Assembly: GCF_900496995.4 (NCBI RefSeq)
Contig: NC_044018.1
Span: 30,895,825-30,959,824 of the forward strand
Direction: 5' to 3'
Source of the DNA: Aquila chrysaetos chrysaetos
Lineage: Eukaryota > Chordata > Aves > Accipitriformes > Accipitridae
DNA: 64,000 nt
Shown here: in pieces, positions 13,590 to 26,703 of the stretch
Layout: each line of letters begins with the position of its first letter
Numbering within the stretch: the stretch's first letter is position 1
Program-made: the position numbers and the translations under genes
Notes under the pieces: model-generated
What the model saw: the letters and a program-made list of their open reading frames with translations, nothing else
Database searches by the model: none
What the model was told of the DNA's origin: nothing

Positions 13590-16166
13590 GTACCTGCACA
13601 GTGGAGACTCCACTCCCAAAAGTCACAAGTCAGAGAGTTGTGAGGAGGACAACATTCTGAGGAGGACAGAGAAACTCAGGCCATCAAGAACTCTGTCTGA
13701 ATGGTTTCTACTACCAGAAAAGAGACAAATTTGGGTTATGCCCAAAGCAGCAAGATCCAAGAGTCAAGCCCTGGCCTACCCTGTCCTCAGCTCATCCTGC
13801 TGCTGGGAATCTGCCACTCCAAGTGCTGCAGGAACACACATAAAATAAAGGCACCTGCTACTCTTACACACCCAGGACCTAAAACCAAGGTGATGACAGG
13901 GGTGGGACTCCTGAAACTAAGAGAAACAATACAAGAATGCTTGAAGAAGCTTACTTGGCCCAAGAGAGAAGAATTTGGAAATTAGACTGTAAGGCAGAAT
14001 TAGTACTTCACTTCGGAGCCTAGCAGAAAAACAGCACACTGCCCGAGATTTGGGTTTCATTGGACTAAAGCATTTAGCTTAGCAGTAATCACAGCTGCAT
14101 TTTCACAGCATGCTGCAGAACACTGCACTAGTTGCCTGCTCAGAGCCATAGTGCTCATTGCAAGCTGCATCTACTGCACTTCAGCATTTATAAACATGCA
14201 CTGTCCAGTCCCTTGCTCAACTGCTACTGGGACTGCCTCACCCTCTAAATTCTATCCCCCTTCAGCCCCCGCCCCCTCATACCAAGAACATAAAGACATA
14301 GTAAACTTCATGTCACTAATGAGTCAGCACACAGGAAGTACACGCTTACTCCATGCCAGCAAGACATTCCCAATGTGGGAGTTGAACATGGCACTGAATG
14401 ACTTTTCCAGCTGCAGACACTTCTGAAGTGACTCTGCAGGGGGAGGTAGGCAGAGTTGCTGCCTCTGCTCTCCCCGACACCTCCTCTAGCAAGGAAGCGA
14501 CAGGGCAGGTCTTTCCTCCAGCCAGACCCTTTCCTCCTCCCATTTGACTGAAAGAACAGCAGTCTCCCCAGCTCCATTAGAAAGTCAGTCCAGAAGCAGC
14601 AGGGATGCAGAGTAGCTCAATCCATCAGCTCAGAGGGACAAAAAAAAAGCAAAAGAATACAGGAGAGCCAGAAGAGGGGAAAAAAAGGAATAGCAGGAGA
14701 AAATATAAATGCTGAGAGACACTCAAGAAAGAAAGGGGAAGGGGCAAATTAAGTTTAGTGTGTAGCTGGAAAAACCGTTCAGAGATGAAACATCTTGCTC
14801 ACCCGCTCCTTTTAAAGGCTGCGCTGCCATCTCTGATGGATAAGGGTGCCTGCACTGGACATGGCAGGGAAGAACAGAGAAGCGTTTTAAATTTAAAAGA
14901 AATGACCGTTTTCTACTAAGTAAAAATTAAACACTACCCCCCACCCCCAAGGAGCTTTGAGTCAACCTCAGCCTTGCACACAGAATCTGATGCTGTCTTC
15001 TTCTCTGCATGTGCGTGCACACACACGTGCATGGAGGTGTCTTCTTCCTAGGCTGAAGCCAGTCTCCAGGCAGTAAAACAGAATTTTTATTTTATAAAAA
15101 GGGACCTTCCATTCAAATCTGGCTCAGCTGAGGATGTGTTATCATGGCAACCATCCCCTCCCTGTCTGCCCCAGCAAGGAGAGTATTAAACACACACAGA
15201 TCTGAATGATCCTGCACTGGCACAGGCTGCGACTAAACCCCATCATCCCCTCCAGCCCCTCTCCAAGCCGAGGCTGGTGTGATTTGACATGAACCAAATC
15301 TGTCAATGGCTCAAGACAGACACGTGGGCAGCAATGAGCAGTGGAAAAAACGTACCACACTCCATTCAGCTCCAAACACTGATAAATAATTCAGGAAGAG
15401 AAATGCCGCAATACAGAGCGCAGCACGGTTTAAAAATAGAACATGCGCCGATGCCAGAGGAATGGAGGGGAAGGAGAGAAAAGCAGAGAGGTGGCATGAA
15501 CTAAAGCATGTGTGTCAACAAACTGGGCAGCTTGTGGATGCTGCAGCAACCTAGTTCTACGTATTGATCCCAGCAGATGTTTATTTGCTTACCCTCTAAA
15601 CTGGGAATCCAAAACAATTATTATTATTAACATAGCAACAGCAACCAGGGCTACCCCTTCTGGATCAGAGCCCTGCAGCAAGGCATATACCCAAAAAAAA
15701 GAGAAACAGCCTCCATGCTGAAGAGCTTGCAGGAAGTACATGGGTGGAAGTACATAGAGCGAGTGTGTATCTGCCCACCCTTCCTGCAAGTGCAGCAGTG
15801 ACTCTGCAGCAGTATGGGCACCAACTGCCTGGTGTCCAGGGTCAGGTATAGTCCATTACCTGTGTGTCCTGCTTTGGTGAGGAGCACACATAAAGCTCAT
15901 ATAATGCAGGTTGAGCTTTGAGAACTTATTTGGTACAATCTGTTTTCTATTGGGGGGTGAAGGTGAAACAAGCCTCAAATGTTTCTATTGGGAAAGTTAG
16001 AGCCTTTTTCTCTATTCAGCTGTTCTCTTCTAAATCCAGCTACCTTAAATTCAGACACTTTCACTCATCATTCATAATAACATCAGTTGCTGGCCCAGTG
16101 TCCCAACATTTATATTGCACAAAATATATGTAATATACAAAAACATATAAATATACTATACAAACA

Positions 16167-16185
16167 TCACCACCACCACCACCCT
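16167..16185. repeat. (CAC)n microsatellite
   Basis: A short run of CAC triplets, about six units, in AT-rich surroundings. Confidence 0.85.
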
Positions 16186-19100
16186 GTTAGGCAACAAGCA
16201 CAAAGAGCTCAGAACGCTGTTCTTGCTGGATTCCATTGCCCTTCCTGCATTAATAACTGCATGTTAAAACAAACAAACTTTGTGCTAACCTAAAATATTC
16301 AACTGTCTGGACAAGTCTGCAATATAGGTATCACCTGTACTTTCGTGGTGGGAATTAGGACACAGCAGAAGTGATGTAAGTAAGGTTAGAAAGGTTACTA
16401 TCAGACCCAAGAGTTCCTCCTTTCAGCTGTAGAGCCTAACACATTTCACATTTACTATTAACTATGAAGACACCTTGGTCACAGATACAGCCCCTTTATA
16501 CCAGTTTGCCATTGGGCTGCTCTAAAGAAAAAGATGGTTTTTCCAGGTTTTGCAGAACCTGTGAAAAATACTTTGACAGATGGCTGCTTTTTTCTGTCCT
16601 CAGAGTTTCAGAAAATAACACCAGAAAGACACCAATCTCTCCCTGCTTCCTCGTGAAGAACAACGATACCGGTTTCCCAAGTACTTGTAAGACAGGAAAC
16701 TGCCGCTAAGAAGAAAATACAGAGTAAATCTTTGATAAGGAAAAATAAAATACTATCATGTACAGTTAATTCAAAACCTAATAAATCAGTACACAGAACA
16801 AGCTTTCCATAAATATTCTGGGTCCTCCCCCCCCCCAAAAAAAAAATTACTAAAGATGTGAAGGAATAAAAGCAAAAGAAAGTAAAAGGCCACTGAGAGG
16901 AAGTTCAATAGACCGACCTGATGCCTGCTTGTAAGGAACCTCAGTCTTAAACAGGAAATCATAAACATGTGGCTCCTTTGGTTTCAGCAAAGATCTCCCA
17001 AAATGTATTTTGCCCTAAATTTGAGCGAAGGTGAACAAAACTGTGTTACTTGGTCTTAATCACTGAAGCACTGCAAGGCAACAATAAAAAATAGTCAAGG
17101 CTTGTACAATTGTGCTGATCTAATTTGTGTGCATCTCTTAGTTGTCCAACTAACATTTCAACATAGCAGCCACTGTGCAGGTACTCTTACAGACCAGTTA
17201 AAACCTCAAAAAAAGCCTTCTGGTAAGTGACCAGATAACAGAGAACCCATTAATGCTCCCACTGGTGGCAAGACAGAATCATGAGATCAATCCTTAGCAC
17301 AGAATCCATCCACAAGACATTGATCGTTAAGAAGCTGGGCTCACCAGTTCTGCTGCTCACTGAACAGTTCATTTATTCATACAATTATGTTGGTACAACC
17401 CTCAGCATAGAGTCACTTATAGGCCAGAGGTTTCATTATCCAAGTAGCTTGTTCCCATAAGCAGCAGCTGTATCAGATGAAGCACATTTGCACCAATACA
17501 AACACAGCATCAGGCAAGAGGGCAGAACTGCTTTCACTGTACCAGCACAGCAAAGCCACACTGCTTAGGCTGCTAAAATCCCAGATATATCACATGTGAA
17601 AGTTGAGATTTTTGCCAGTACCACCTTCCCTGTTTTGGGGAGCTATGCGCTGGTGAGACCATGTCTGAAATGCACTCAACACAGAGGGTTTCACATATAT
17701 CCAGTCAGTGCCAATGAGGTAGACTGCTTCTGTAAACCCCATGTCCCTGTTTAAATGAAGCCAAACAATCTCAGTCCCAGCCTAGGTTTGAAACTGATCT
17801 GGGGGAGATATGGAGAAGGGCAGCCCCGCTGCTTTTGGGCTATTCTAATTTTAAAAGCAGCTTTGAGGTTGGAGCAACTGCACCCAGTTGGGGAGGCAGA
17901 ACACAGGCACCTCTCTGCATTCTCCATGTTCTGGATCTTCATTCTCTTTTCTGTCCATGCTCTCCCTTTTCCCTCCCAAGGTCAAATCATAACAGAAGGA
18001 TTGGGCTCAAAGCACCTGTTCATTTTGTTTGGGACATGGGGAAGCAGGCAGGACAGGATCCTATTTCCTAATAGATAGTATGCCTAAAGCCTCCCAAGAG
18101 AGGTCAGTTTCTGAGATACAGCAAACACCTTCTGTAATAAAGTGGCTCTTGTGTCTACACTCAGCTGAGGAGAAATTAGTTTCTCAAAGAAAAGAATGTC
18201 AAAGCAATATAAAAATTTTAAAACTTCATTAAAAAAATACAAGCGAGCTGCTATAAAGAGTAGGCTGCATCTGCCCACACTCAATAATCATCACCGAAAT
18301 TCACTGGGAGGCAGCAGTGACTCAGCCTGCAGTACACAAAGACAGCTTGTGCTCCCAATACATAATGAAACCAGGCTTTATACAAAATCATAAACCCGCA
18401 TGCGGCCCATTCACAACACACATGCAGGGGAATCCCAGCACTGACAGACAGGCGGGGAATCATCAGCCCTTCCTCTTGCTGCTGCCCACACTCAGACACA
18501 AAAACATCTCTGCAGAAGCACACCTCACCTTTGCTTCAATCCGGGAAGTAGGTTGTGTTGTCTTCCAGCTGGGTTTACTAGGACTCAGAAATCAAGAGAA
18601 GGTTCAAAAAAAGATGGAGGAGAGTGTGATATAGTTGAAGGGGGAGGGGAAACTAACTCTGGTCCTCAACTACATCCCACTATCCTTTCAAATGTCACCT
18701 CCAGCTCTTAAAAAAAAAAGAGCAAGAGAGGGAAATCTATGCATGCTTTTATTAAATTGCTGTATTGTGTGAATGGATTAATCATACTTCCAGTAAAAAC
18801 CTTAAGGTATACAATTACTGCAGTTCACCTCCTGCCCAATAGCCACAAGAAACATAAGGCTTTCTTACAGATTGTACTGTTTGCTCCCACACTCATGCCG
18901 TCACATCACCTAAAAAATACGTTTCTCAGAGACACTTTCTGTGCTGGCCTCCAGAACGACTCCTCCATTCAGACATCCTCAGCCTTTTTCTCAGAACAAC
19001 CACTAGCTCCTATCAAAACTAACTGATACAGAAGGCTTCTCAGCAAATGAAAAAAACTATCCCATGGAATCAGGACTTCAGCAGCACAACACATTCGAGT

Positions 19101-21807
19101 TACAAACCCTTCTACCTGTTCACAGCAGGGCACCATCCTGTGAGCCAGGAAAGTGCAGGCCTCCTGGGTTCTTAACCTAGCTCAGCTCTACCTTTTGATG
19201 CTCAGTCAAATAATTTCTTCTCCCTGTTCTTCAGATCGTCCACCTGTAAAACAGGGATTACATGCACCTACTCGCAGTGGGGTAGAAAGGATTAATGTAT
19301 TAGTGCTGCAAATCCCCCTTCTAAATCCCTCAATGTAGTCATGGGCAGGGACAGGATGGGACAGGGGAGTAGGACCAAAATGGCTTTATTATTAGCTCCT
19401 GCTGAGGCACTTACAGGGAAGGCCTCCCTGAACTTTGCCATGTTCCTTGTTTTATGTCCCAAAGCTTCGCCAAGCAGCTCTGGCCACCAAAGCTCTTCGG
19501 TTTTCTACAGGCTTCCTGCAGCATGCACTTGCCTTGTGCTACAGAACAGCGAACACACAGGCCGGAGAAGCTGCTGTGAAGCAACAGGCTTCTCTCTGGA
19601 TTGCCCACACATAAATTTTACTTTGTGTAACACAGTGGATATACACCCTCTACTCACTTTTTTTATCCCCGTACATGCACACTCCATACAAAGTCACTTA
19701 AGTGTTGACACTGTGAGAGAGAGAAGATCCAAGTCTCCAGTAAAAGCCCTCTTGCCACCCCATTGATTCTTGTGTGGGAGGCACCTTTCTGTCCTGAGCC
19801 CATCTAGTGCCCAAGTTGCCAGAACTTGGTTCTGCACCTCAAGCTTCCAGTCTCTTTTGAGCTACAAAGCCTAGCAGACTCAGCTTAACTCACTGCCACA
19901 CAGCTGCTCAGCAAATGCTAACAGTCTTTTTGTCCTCATTTCCGTTTTTCCCACCTGAAGCCACCTGGTGCCACCATTCCGGTTCTAGGGATGGCTGTAT
20001 TGTTAAAGACATCTAAAGCAGCAGCTATGAGAGTTGGGGGAGAGAGTTTTTAAAGCCAAGTGGGTGATCTAGAAAGGATTTCCCTCGTCCAGCAGGGTTC
20101 TGCCCTCACCGCAGCACTGCCACATTGGGGACATTTTGTCCACCACTGTTCCACGTTCTGCCTGTACTTCCTGACATTGTATTTCTTCAAATGGATGTAT
20201 GTAAGAAGATTTAGGAAGTGATAGGTATAATCCTGTAGCATCTATAGCAGCGATAGGGTCTGTGCAAGTGCTTGCTGTGAGCAGTTGCTTTGGTTATACT
20301 TTTCCAAAAGCATTCGCATTTAGGCCAGACTAACAAGAGCCTTCCAGTACTCAGTGACTGATAAGGGCAGCCAGTGGGATTCCCAAAAAGCTTCCAAGAA
20401 GATTCAGAGTTAGGCACCTGCTACCTACAGGAAGATCTCCAAGGTCTTTGTTTCCAAAAGAAGCCAAGGTGCCAAACTCAAATTCAGCATCAACTGAAAG
20501 TGGGTTTGGGATGCTTTTGAAGATGTTACCCATCAACAATAAATTTTGGTTTCCATTATCAGACGTACACACAGTCTGACTCACAACTGGGGATCCTCTG
20601 CTTACATAGCCCCTTTCCTTGCATGATCTCAAAGCTTTCCTCCCCCATCCCCAAAGCAGTTTCTCCTAGAGGAGAAATATTTTGTTGCACCCATTGTTCA
20701 GACTGCCAGAATGTCATAGCCATACACTGAACAAAGCCTCCCATTCCCTTTCTGAACACTAGCAATATTCCTCCCTTTTATAAAGAGACAATAATAATCC
20801 AATCAACAAGACGACAAAAAAGGGCAAAAAGCTAAAGTGCTAAAATCAAAACACATGCTGACGGCCGATGTCATGTCTTCAGCAGGCCACCAAGATCACC
20901 CAGAGGTCTTACAGCAGCATGGCTCCACACCTGCTTCTCACAGACAAGGAAGGGAAAGCAGGAAGGTCTAAGCTGTAAAATTCTTGTGTCATGATTCAGA
21001 AGGAAGACATTACATTTAGTCACCAATTCAACCTGTCACATGAAACCAAGCTGTTGGGAAGCTTGCACTGGGAATAGACACACACATTGTTCTGCTTTTG
21101 TGTTGAACTTGGATTTAATAAAGCTAGTTGGGCAGCAGACACAAGAGCTTATTGGAGGCTACCTCCCTCTACTACTTGGGGAGACTGCATAGTATCAGCC
21201 TGGACTCTCACTAAAGTCTCCACGAGAGACCTGCTTTGCCACAGCTCTACTTAGACTACATTTATGGAACCAGTTGAAAAGCATGCAGTTCATTTAGATA
21301 TCTGCACTTTCATGTTGCCAGGCAGCTAATTTCTGAGTGATCCTAAAGGAGTTATCCAGAAAGAAAAAATAAACAGGATATACAGTAGATCATCGATGGA
21401 TCTAGGCATTAATGAACCAAATTACAAGACCCTTCAGGAACTTGGCCAGGTCTCTGCAATGGTGCCAGAGTGGGTGTGGAAAACAAGTGTGTTTGGGATG
21501 TTGTAACTAGCATCATTCCATAACACTGGGTGAGTAGTAGTGTCTCTTTTGCCAGCGCTTTTCACACATTAAGCAAGTCAAATGAATTTTGAGTGCCTGA
21601 TGACTGCTGAATATAAGGGTGACAGTAAGTGTCTTAGCTGGTTTTCCATAGAGTGACCATGCTTGGTCTTCAGAGCTGGGGTATCTTAATGGGCAGAGAT
21701 ACAAAGCAAAACTTCTTGCTAGAGGAAGTTAATAGTTGGCACTAATTACCTCTAATTCACAGCCAAATCATCCCACAGATAAACTACAGAACAAGCTGTC
21801 AGGCATT

Positions 21808-21830
21808 AAAAAAAAAAAAAAAAAAAAAAA
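21808..21830. repeat. Poly-A run, 23 bases
   Basis: This is the longest A homopolymer in the window. I see no target-site duplication or retroposon body, so a processed-pseudogene tail is not supported. Confidence 0.9.
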
Positions 21831-23875
21831 GACATTGCAAACACCCTTTTTCACCTTATCTGAAGTGCTGGAAAGGATCAGCTAGAATTAAAGACGAATG
21901 CACTGACAAACCCGGCTGCTTGCTGGAAACAGAGTCTACCTGGTCATCAACACTCTTTTTGTATTCTATTGCAAACAGGAAGGTATCCCACAAAAAATAT
22001 CCGCTTTAAACTTCTTTCCACCACCATGCCTTCTCCCCAGAGCAACGTTCTTTAGCAGGAGTGATGAGACCATGCCACCACCAGCTGGAGGCGCTGAGAT
22101 GTTGCATCCGAACATGAAGCACCTAGATATCCAGGGCTTTCAGCACCTCTGCAATAAACCACAAACATACAGCAATAAAATAATCTAATCACTCTAAATA
22201 CAGCAGTACCTATTTTGCTAGCATTAAATTCCAGAAATTTACACTTTAAAAGCCAGCAATAGTCATGTAAAAAAAGCCTCTAGAGAGGCAAAGACAGCCT
22301 TTCAGTCATACTGGGCACCAGAAAGGGGAAGCCTTGATAACAGTTCATTCAGGCAGAGGTGGTGATTGAAGGTCAGGACTCTGGGCTCTCTTCAAGCCCA
22401 GTCACTTCCATGCCATGCTACAAGCTCCTGAACAGTACGGAAGCGTTACTCACACCTCAGTGATTCCAGGGCAACTGCTGTTCTAAGGAACTGAGATCCT
22501 TAGATGAAAGAAACCAGAAGGACAATGGGTTATTATTAGAAACTAGTATTGACATAAGCTGGAAACAGCATCCAAAATCAAAACCAACTATTCTACCTAT
22601 TTAAGGCTGATGCTTTAGCCTCAGCTAGTGAGATGCAAATGTAGCATCAGCTGAAGTGCCGCCCTCCCCTGCCACAGACCCCAGCAGCATTAATCAGCAC
22701 TGCCACTTACTTCTCTGACCCCTCCAAGTCTCTAAGACACACCACCACCTATAGCTGCAGCTGTAGACACTTCCAAAATACATAACTAAAAAGAGATTCA
22801 GACCAAGGTAAAAGTTAAATTCACTTGGCCCACAGGGCTTATTTCCTCCCAACACTACACTTCCCTGCCAGGGCTATGTCAAAGAGACACAAATGTCTTC
22901 TGCCTTTTATTCGCTTTAGGGGCTGAAGAACAAGTTAGAAGTTTTCTGACCCTGCAGTCATGGTGAGCAGTTCATCATAATTTCAACAGGCATCAAGTCA
23001 TTTTGATGTGCGTTTCAATCTCTGCTGGGGCCTTCGGATCAGGTCATAAAAGTATGTTTGTGAAGAATTTAAGTCAAGAAACGCAATTTGGCACAGGCAT
23101 GCAGAGGAAGTACCAGAGGCACAGCATATTGGCAAGATCATTTTATTAAGAGTTCATCTTTAGCCAAATAATAGCCCTTTGAAAAGTCTTCAGCGCTCAG
23201 GTGCCAAGCTGCATTTCCTGCCTCTTGCTGCACCATTACACTGGACTTCCTGCTTTGAATTACTCAGAAAATAGCAGCTTGCTAAGCAACACCAAAAGCC
23301 GCTGTACTTGGGGAGTGATTGAGGCGGGGGGAAAGGCAGCCCCAAAACCTGTTCTGAAAGTTTTGATATATATCCTGCTCGTATAGCTTCTTTGGCAGCC
23401 ACCTCCTCCTTAAAAAAATTTAAAAAAAAAATAATCAAGTTCTTAAAATGAGTACTGATCTAGTTGAAGTTCACTATTAAACAATATAATGAGATGAAGT
23501 GCGCTGCATACATGCACATATACACTCGCAAACATCAGTGCTGGGACTACATGCATGCATTCTTCACACTTTTCATACAAGTCTGCCCCTTTTGGCATGA
23601 AAGCACTCTCTGTTCCTCCACCTGATTCTAGGCAGGAATTAATGCAATGACAAAATTACTTATAGTTGACATTTCTCCAATATACTAATTCTTTCTTCAT
23701 CCATCAGCATCTACCATATGAAGGAAGACAAGAAATAAAAGTTAAAATAGATAGATCGGAACTCTAGAAGACAGTGGGGCAAATCCAGACTCCACTGTAA
23801 TCAGAGAAAGCTTTGGTTCACACATCACATTTACAAATAACTGGAGGGTAGAGTGGTGAAGGTGAAGACAACAGC

Positions 23876-24264
23876 TGAAGAAAGGCTGACAGAGTTGGGG
23901 TTGTTCAGCCTGGAGAGGAGAAGACTCCAGGAAGAACTTTTTGTGGCCTTTCAATAATTAACAGGGGCTTATAAGAAAGACGGAGAAAGACTTTTTACCA
24001 TGGCCTGTAGTGCCAGGACAAGGATTTTAAACTGAGAGCAGATTTAGATTGGATATAAGAAATTTTTTTACAACGAGGGTGGCGACACATTGGAGCAGGT
24101 TGCCCAGAGAAGCTGTAGATGCCACATCCCTGGAAGCGTTCAAACTCAGGTTGGATGGGGCTTTAAGCAACCTGATCTAGTGAAGATGTCCCTGCCCATA
24201 GCAGGTGGTGCACGAGATGATCTTTAAAAAGGTCCCTTCCAGCCCAAACCATTCTGTGATTCTA
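23876..24264 (+). mobile_element. CR1 LINE fragment, 3' end
   Basis: This is a typical 3' end of an avian CR1 retrotransposon in + orientation. It opens with the 'GGTTGTTCAGCCTGGAGAGG' type segment at about 23,898. It continues through the 'TTAGATTGGATATAAGAAA' region near 24,043 and the 'GGAGCAGGTTGCCCAGAGAAG' region near 24,091. It ends with the family's 3' hallmark resembling CCATTCTGTGATTCT at about 24,249-24,263. It is 5'-truncated, as most CR1 copies are, and carries many substitutions, so it is an old insertion. There is no poly-A tail, as is normal for CR1. Its presence is the main evidence for a bird or other archosaur/turtle genome. Confidence 0.93.
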
Positions 24265-24317
24265 AAAGAATTTAAGCACTGAAATGAAGCTAAGCCTGGG
24301 ACCAGTCCTACAGACAG

Positions 24318-24340
24318 ATTATTATTATTATTATTTTTTT
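24318..24340. repeat. (ATT)n microsatellite with T run
   Basis: About six ATT triplets run into a short poly-T tract, about 55 bases downstream of the CR1 3' end. Confidence 0.85.
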
Positions 24341-26485
24341 AAATGGGTGATTTATACACCTTCCCCCTGAAAATGGGGTTTTAGAATAGCAGCACTGACA
24401 CAATCTTAAATTTAGCAACACAAATGGCATCACTACTATAAAGGGAACTTGATGCATCTGCGCTCTGACGAGAGGATAGGATATCACACACAGAACAAGA
24501 GGTACTGCAGAACAGCTGGAAGAAGGGATTTGATGTGGACATTCTCCACTGCTCTGATCCACAGGCCAGCACTGAACAAGAGGGTCTGCTTCTCCCACAG
24601 CCACTTCCTTGCTATCAGTATAGCAGTTTCCTTCCCCTTTAATTCAGTTGACTGCGCCCCTTTATTCCGTCCAACCCCTTTTAAAGCCTGCTACAGACGA
24701 CTTGTGACAACTACAACAGGGACAGGCAAGAACAAACATTTCTTCAATTTCTAGGAAACTGAGCAATGCTGCCACCCCTTCTCCCAACACTAACTACTCC
24801 AGGCAATAGCAGAATCCCAGGATCCCAGGTCCTTATGCAACAGTTTCCCAGCCACAGAGAGACTGGCTGCGTGTAGTTTGGTAAGTTCTATGGGACATGC
24901 TTCCTTATACATCCCATCTTACTTGAGAAGGTGCTAGCTTACTCCTAGGCCTTAGCTTTTACTTAACTAGAACAAGACATGCAGCATTGCAATGGTTTAA
25001 CTCAAGGCATAACTCAACACCTGATATTGGTCAAGTCAGCGCGGCTTTGGACATGTATAATATACCACTCTAAACCCTGTTTGCTGGGTTTAGCTTATAC
25101 TTGTCACACAAGCCAAAAAAACATAGGCAGCACCATGCTGTTCAAAGCAGCTACATCACGTTTCTAGTTAGATGTGATGCAGAGTAGTGCAGTCAAAACC
25201 CCCTGGGCGCTGCTCTCAGCCCAAGGAAAACTCAAAAACTTAAGCCCAGCATAACCAATTCTAAAATATTCACCTAGCAGTGAGTCTGTAGGGAGCCTGG
25301 AGCAACTGTTTAGACAGAGAAAGAAATACTGTATTTGGCCTACTAAGGGATTAATTTCAACTGTCAGCATAGCACATAGTTCTGCACACCACACAGCAGG
25401 CTGATGAGAAAGGCCCTAGGTAACGCTGGAACCAGAAAAAGAGAGCTAGTTTTATGCAAGCACGCTGCCTGGGTAAATCAGATTGCGTCTGGGACCCCAA
25501 GAAGCATCACCACATGAGTGGTACACGAACAGACCAGCTTCCTCCAGCATCTCAACAAGAGACGATCCACAGGTATCTAACAAATTCTAATGTTGCAACT
25601 CACAGGATGTAAGAGGCCATAGTCTGCTGTAAGATGCATCATGTTCTGGCAAGCTGGACAGCTAGATTTAGAAGCATCTGCTTCTTCCAGCCCAATGACT
25701 AGTACCCTGGGAGATGCAGATCCTGTCCTGAAACAGCAACAAACAACAAAGGTAGCTGAGAAGACATCTGAGAGAAGTAACTAGTTCCTTTAATTCCACT
25801 CTGCTGAATGGACTACCAGCCTAGAGACTTGACCCTCAGGTCAGATGGCTGCAGCTCAAAGCAGCACTTGACTAACTAGCATTATATAACTCTGAATGAA
25901 GAAAAATAAAGCTACGCTATAGAATGTAACTTCTCAGTTTTAATCCTAGGAAGGTCGAAGCAAACAAAGCTACTAAAGCTCAGCCAAAGAGGACAATGCT
26001 ACAAACCATTGTCCAATATTGCTAAATCACTCCAGGTTTCATCTTGTTCATGCTATGCAGGTAGCTCAAACTGTCCCTTAGGAACCACTCAGCAAAAACC
26101 ACAATGCCTGGTAACGGAGGGGTCAATTGGCTCCATATCCTACTCACCTCTAAGGCACCAGTCCCCAGTCAGTCCCCATTCATGAGCAGGGGGAGAGATA
26201 AGAGAACAGACCATATCCAAGTGATGTTTCTCCTTCACAGCTGGCAGGAGTTGATTTGGGAGTCTTAATCCAGCTCCTCAAAAGCCAGGTGGCTGTCTCC
26301 AGCAAAGCATTATCATTTCAAGCAACCTGTCGAGATCCATCCTCACTTGTGCAATCCCTGGAGTCTGGGGTAATCGTTTACTATCCAGTGAAGCTGCCAT
26401 CAAACATCACATTTTGCCATCTTGGTGGACAGAGAAGAAGAAAGTCAGTCTAATGTCTTTCCTCATCATCTAGTTTGTTCCATTA

Positions 26486-26528
26486 AAACAAACAAACAAA
26501 CAAAATCTTATACACACACACACACACT
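26486..26528. repeat. (AAAC)n followed by (AC)n
   Basis: A short AAAC tetranucleotide repeat is followed about ten bases later by an AC dinucleotide run at 26,511-26,528. Confidence 0.85.
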
Positions 26529-26685
26529 AAGTTACCAAAGTTTTTTATGCAGATACAATCTGTCCTTGCATTCCAAAGAAACAGGAATGAACAGCGGAAA
26601 TCTTTACCAGTATATGTTTAACAACTCATTGAAAATACAAAGAGCTGTGGATGGAGAAGTGAGACCCTAAGAGAACATCTATTGG

Positions 26686-26703
26686 AAAAAAAAAAAAAAA
26701 AAA
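26686..26703. repeat. Poly-A run
   Basis: Eighteen consecutive A residues; simple repeat. Confidence 0.9.

Noticed and set aside
22081-22096. CTCF-like motif (CCAGCTGGAGGCGCTG)
   Set aside because: It has two mismatches at informative core positions, which is too weak to list as a feature.
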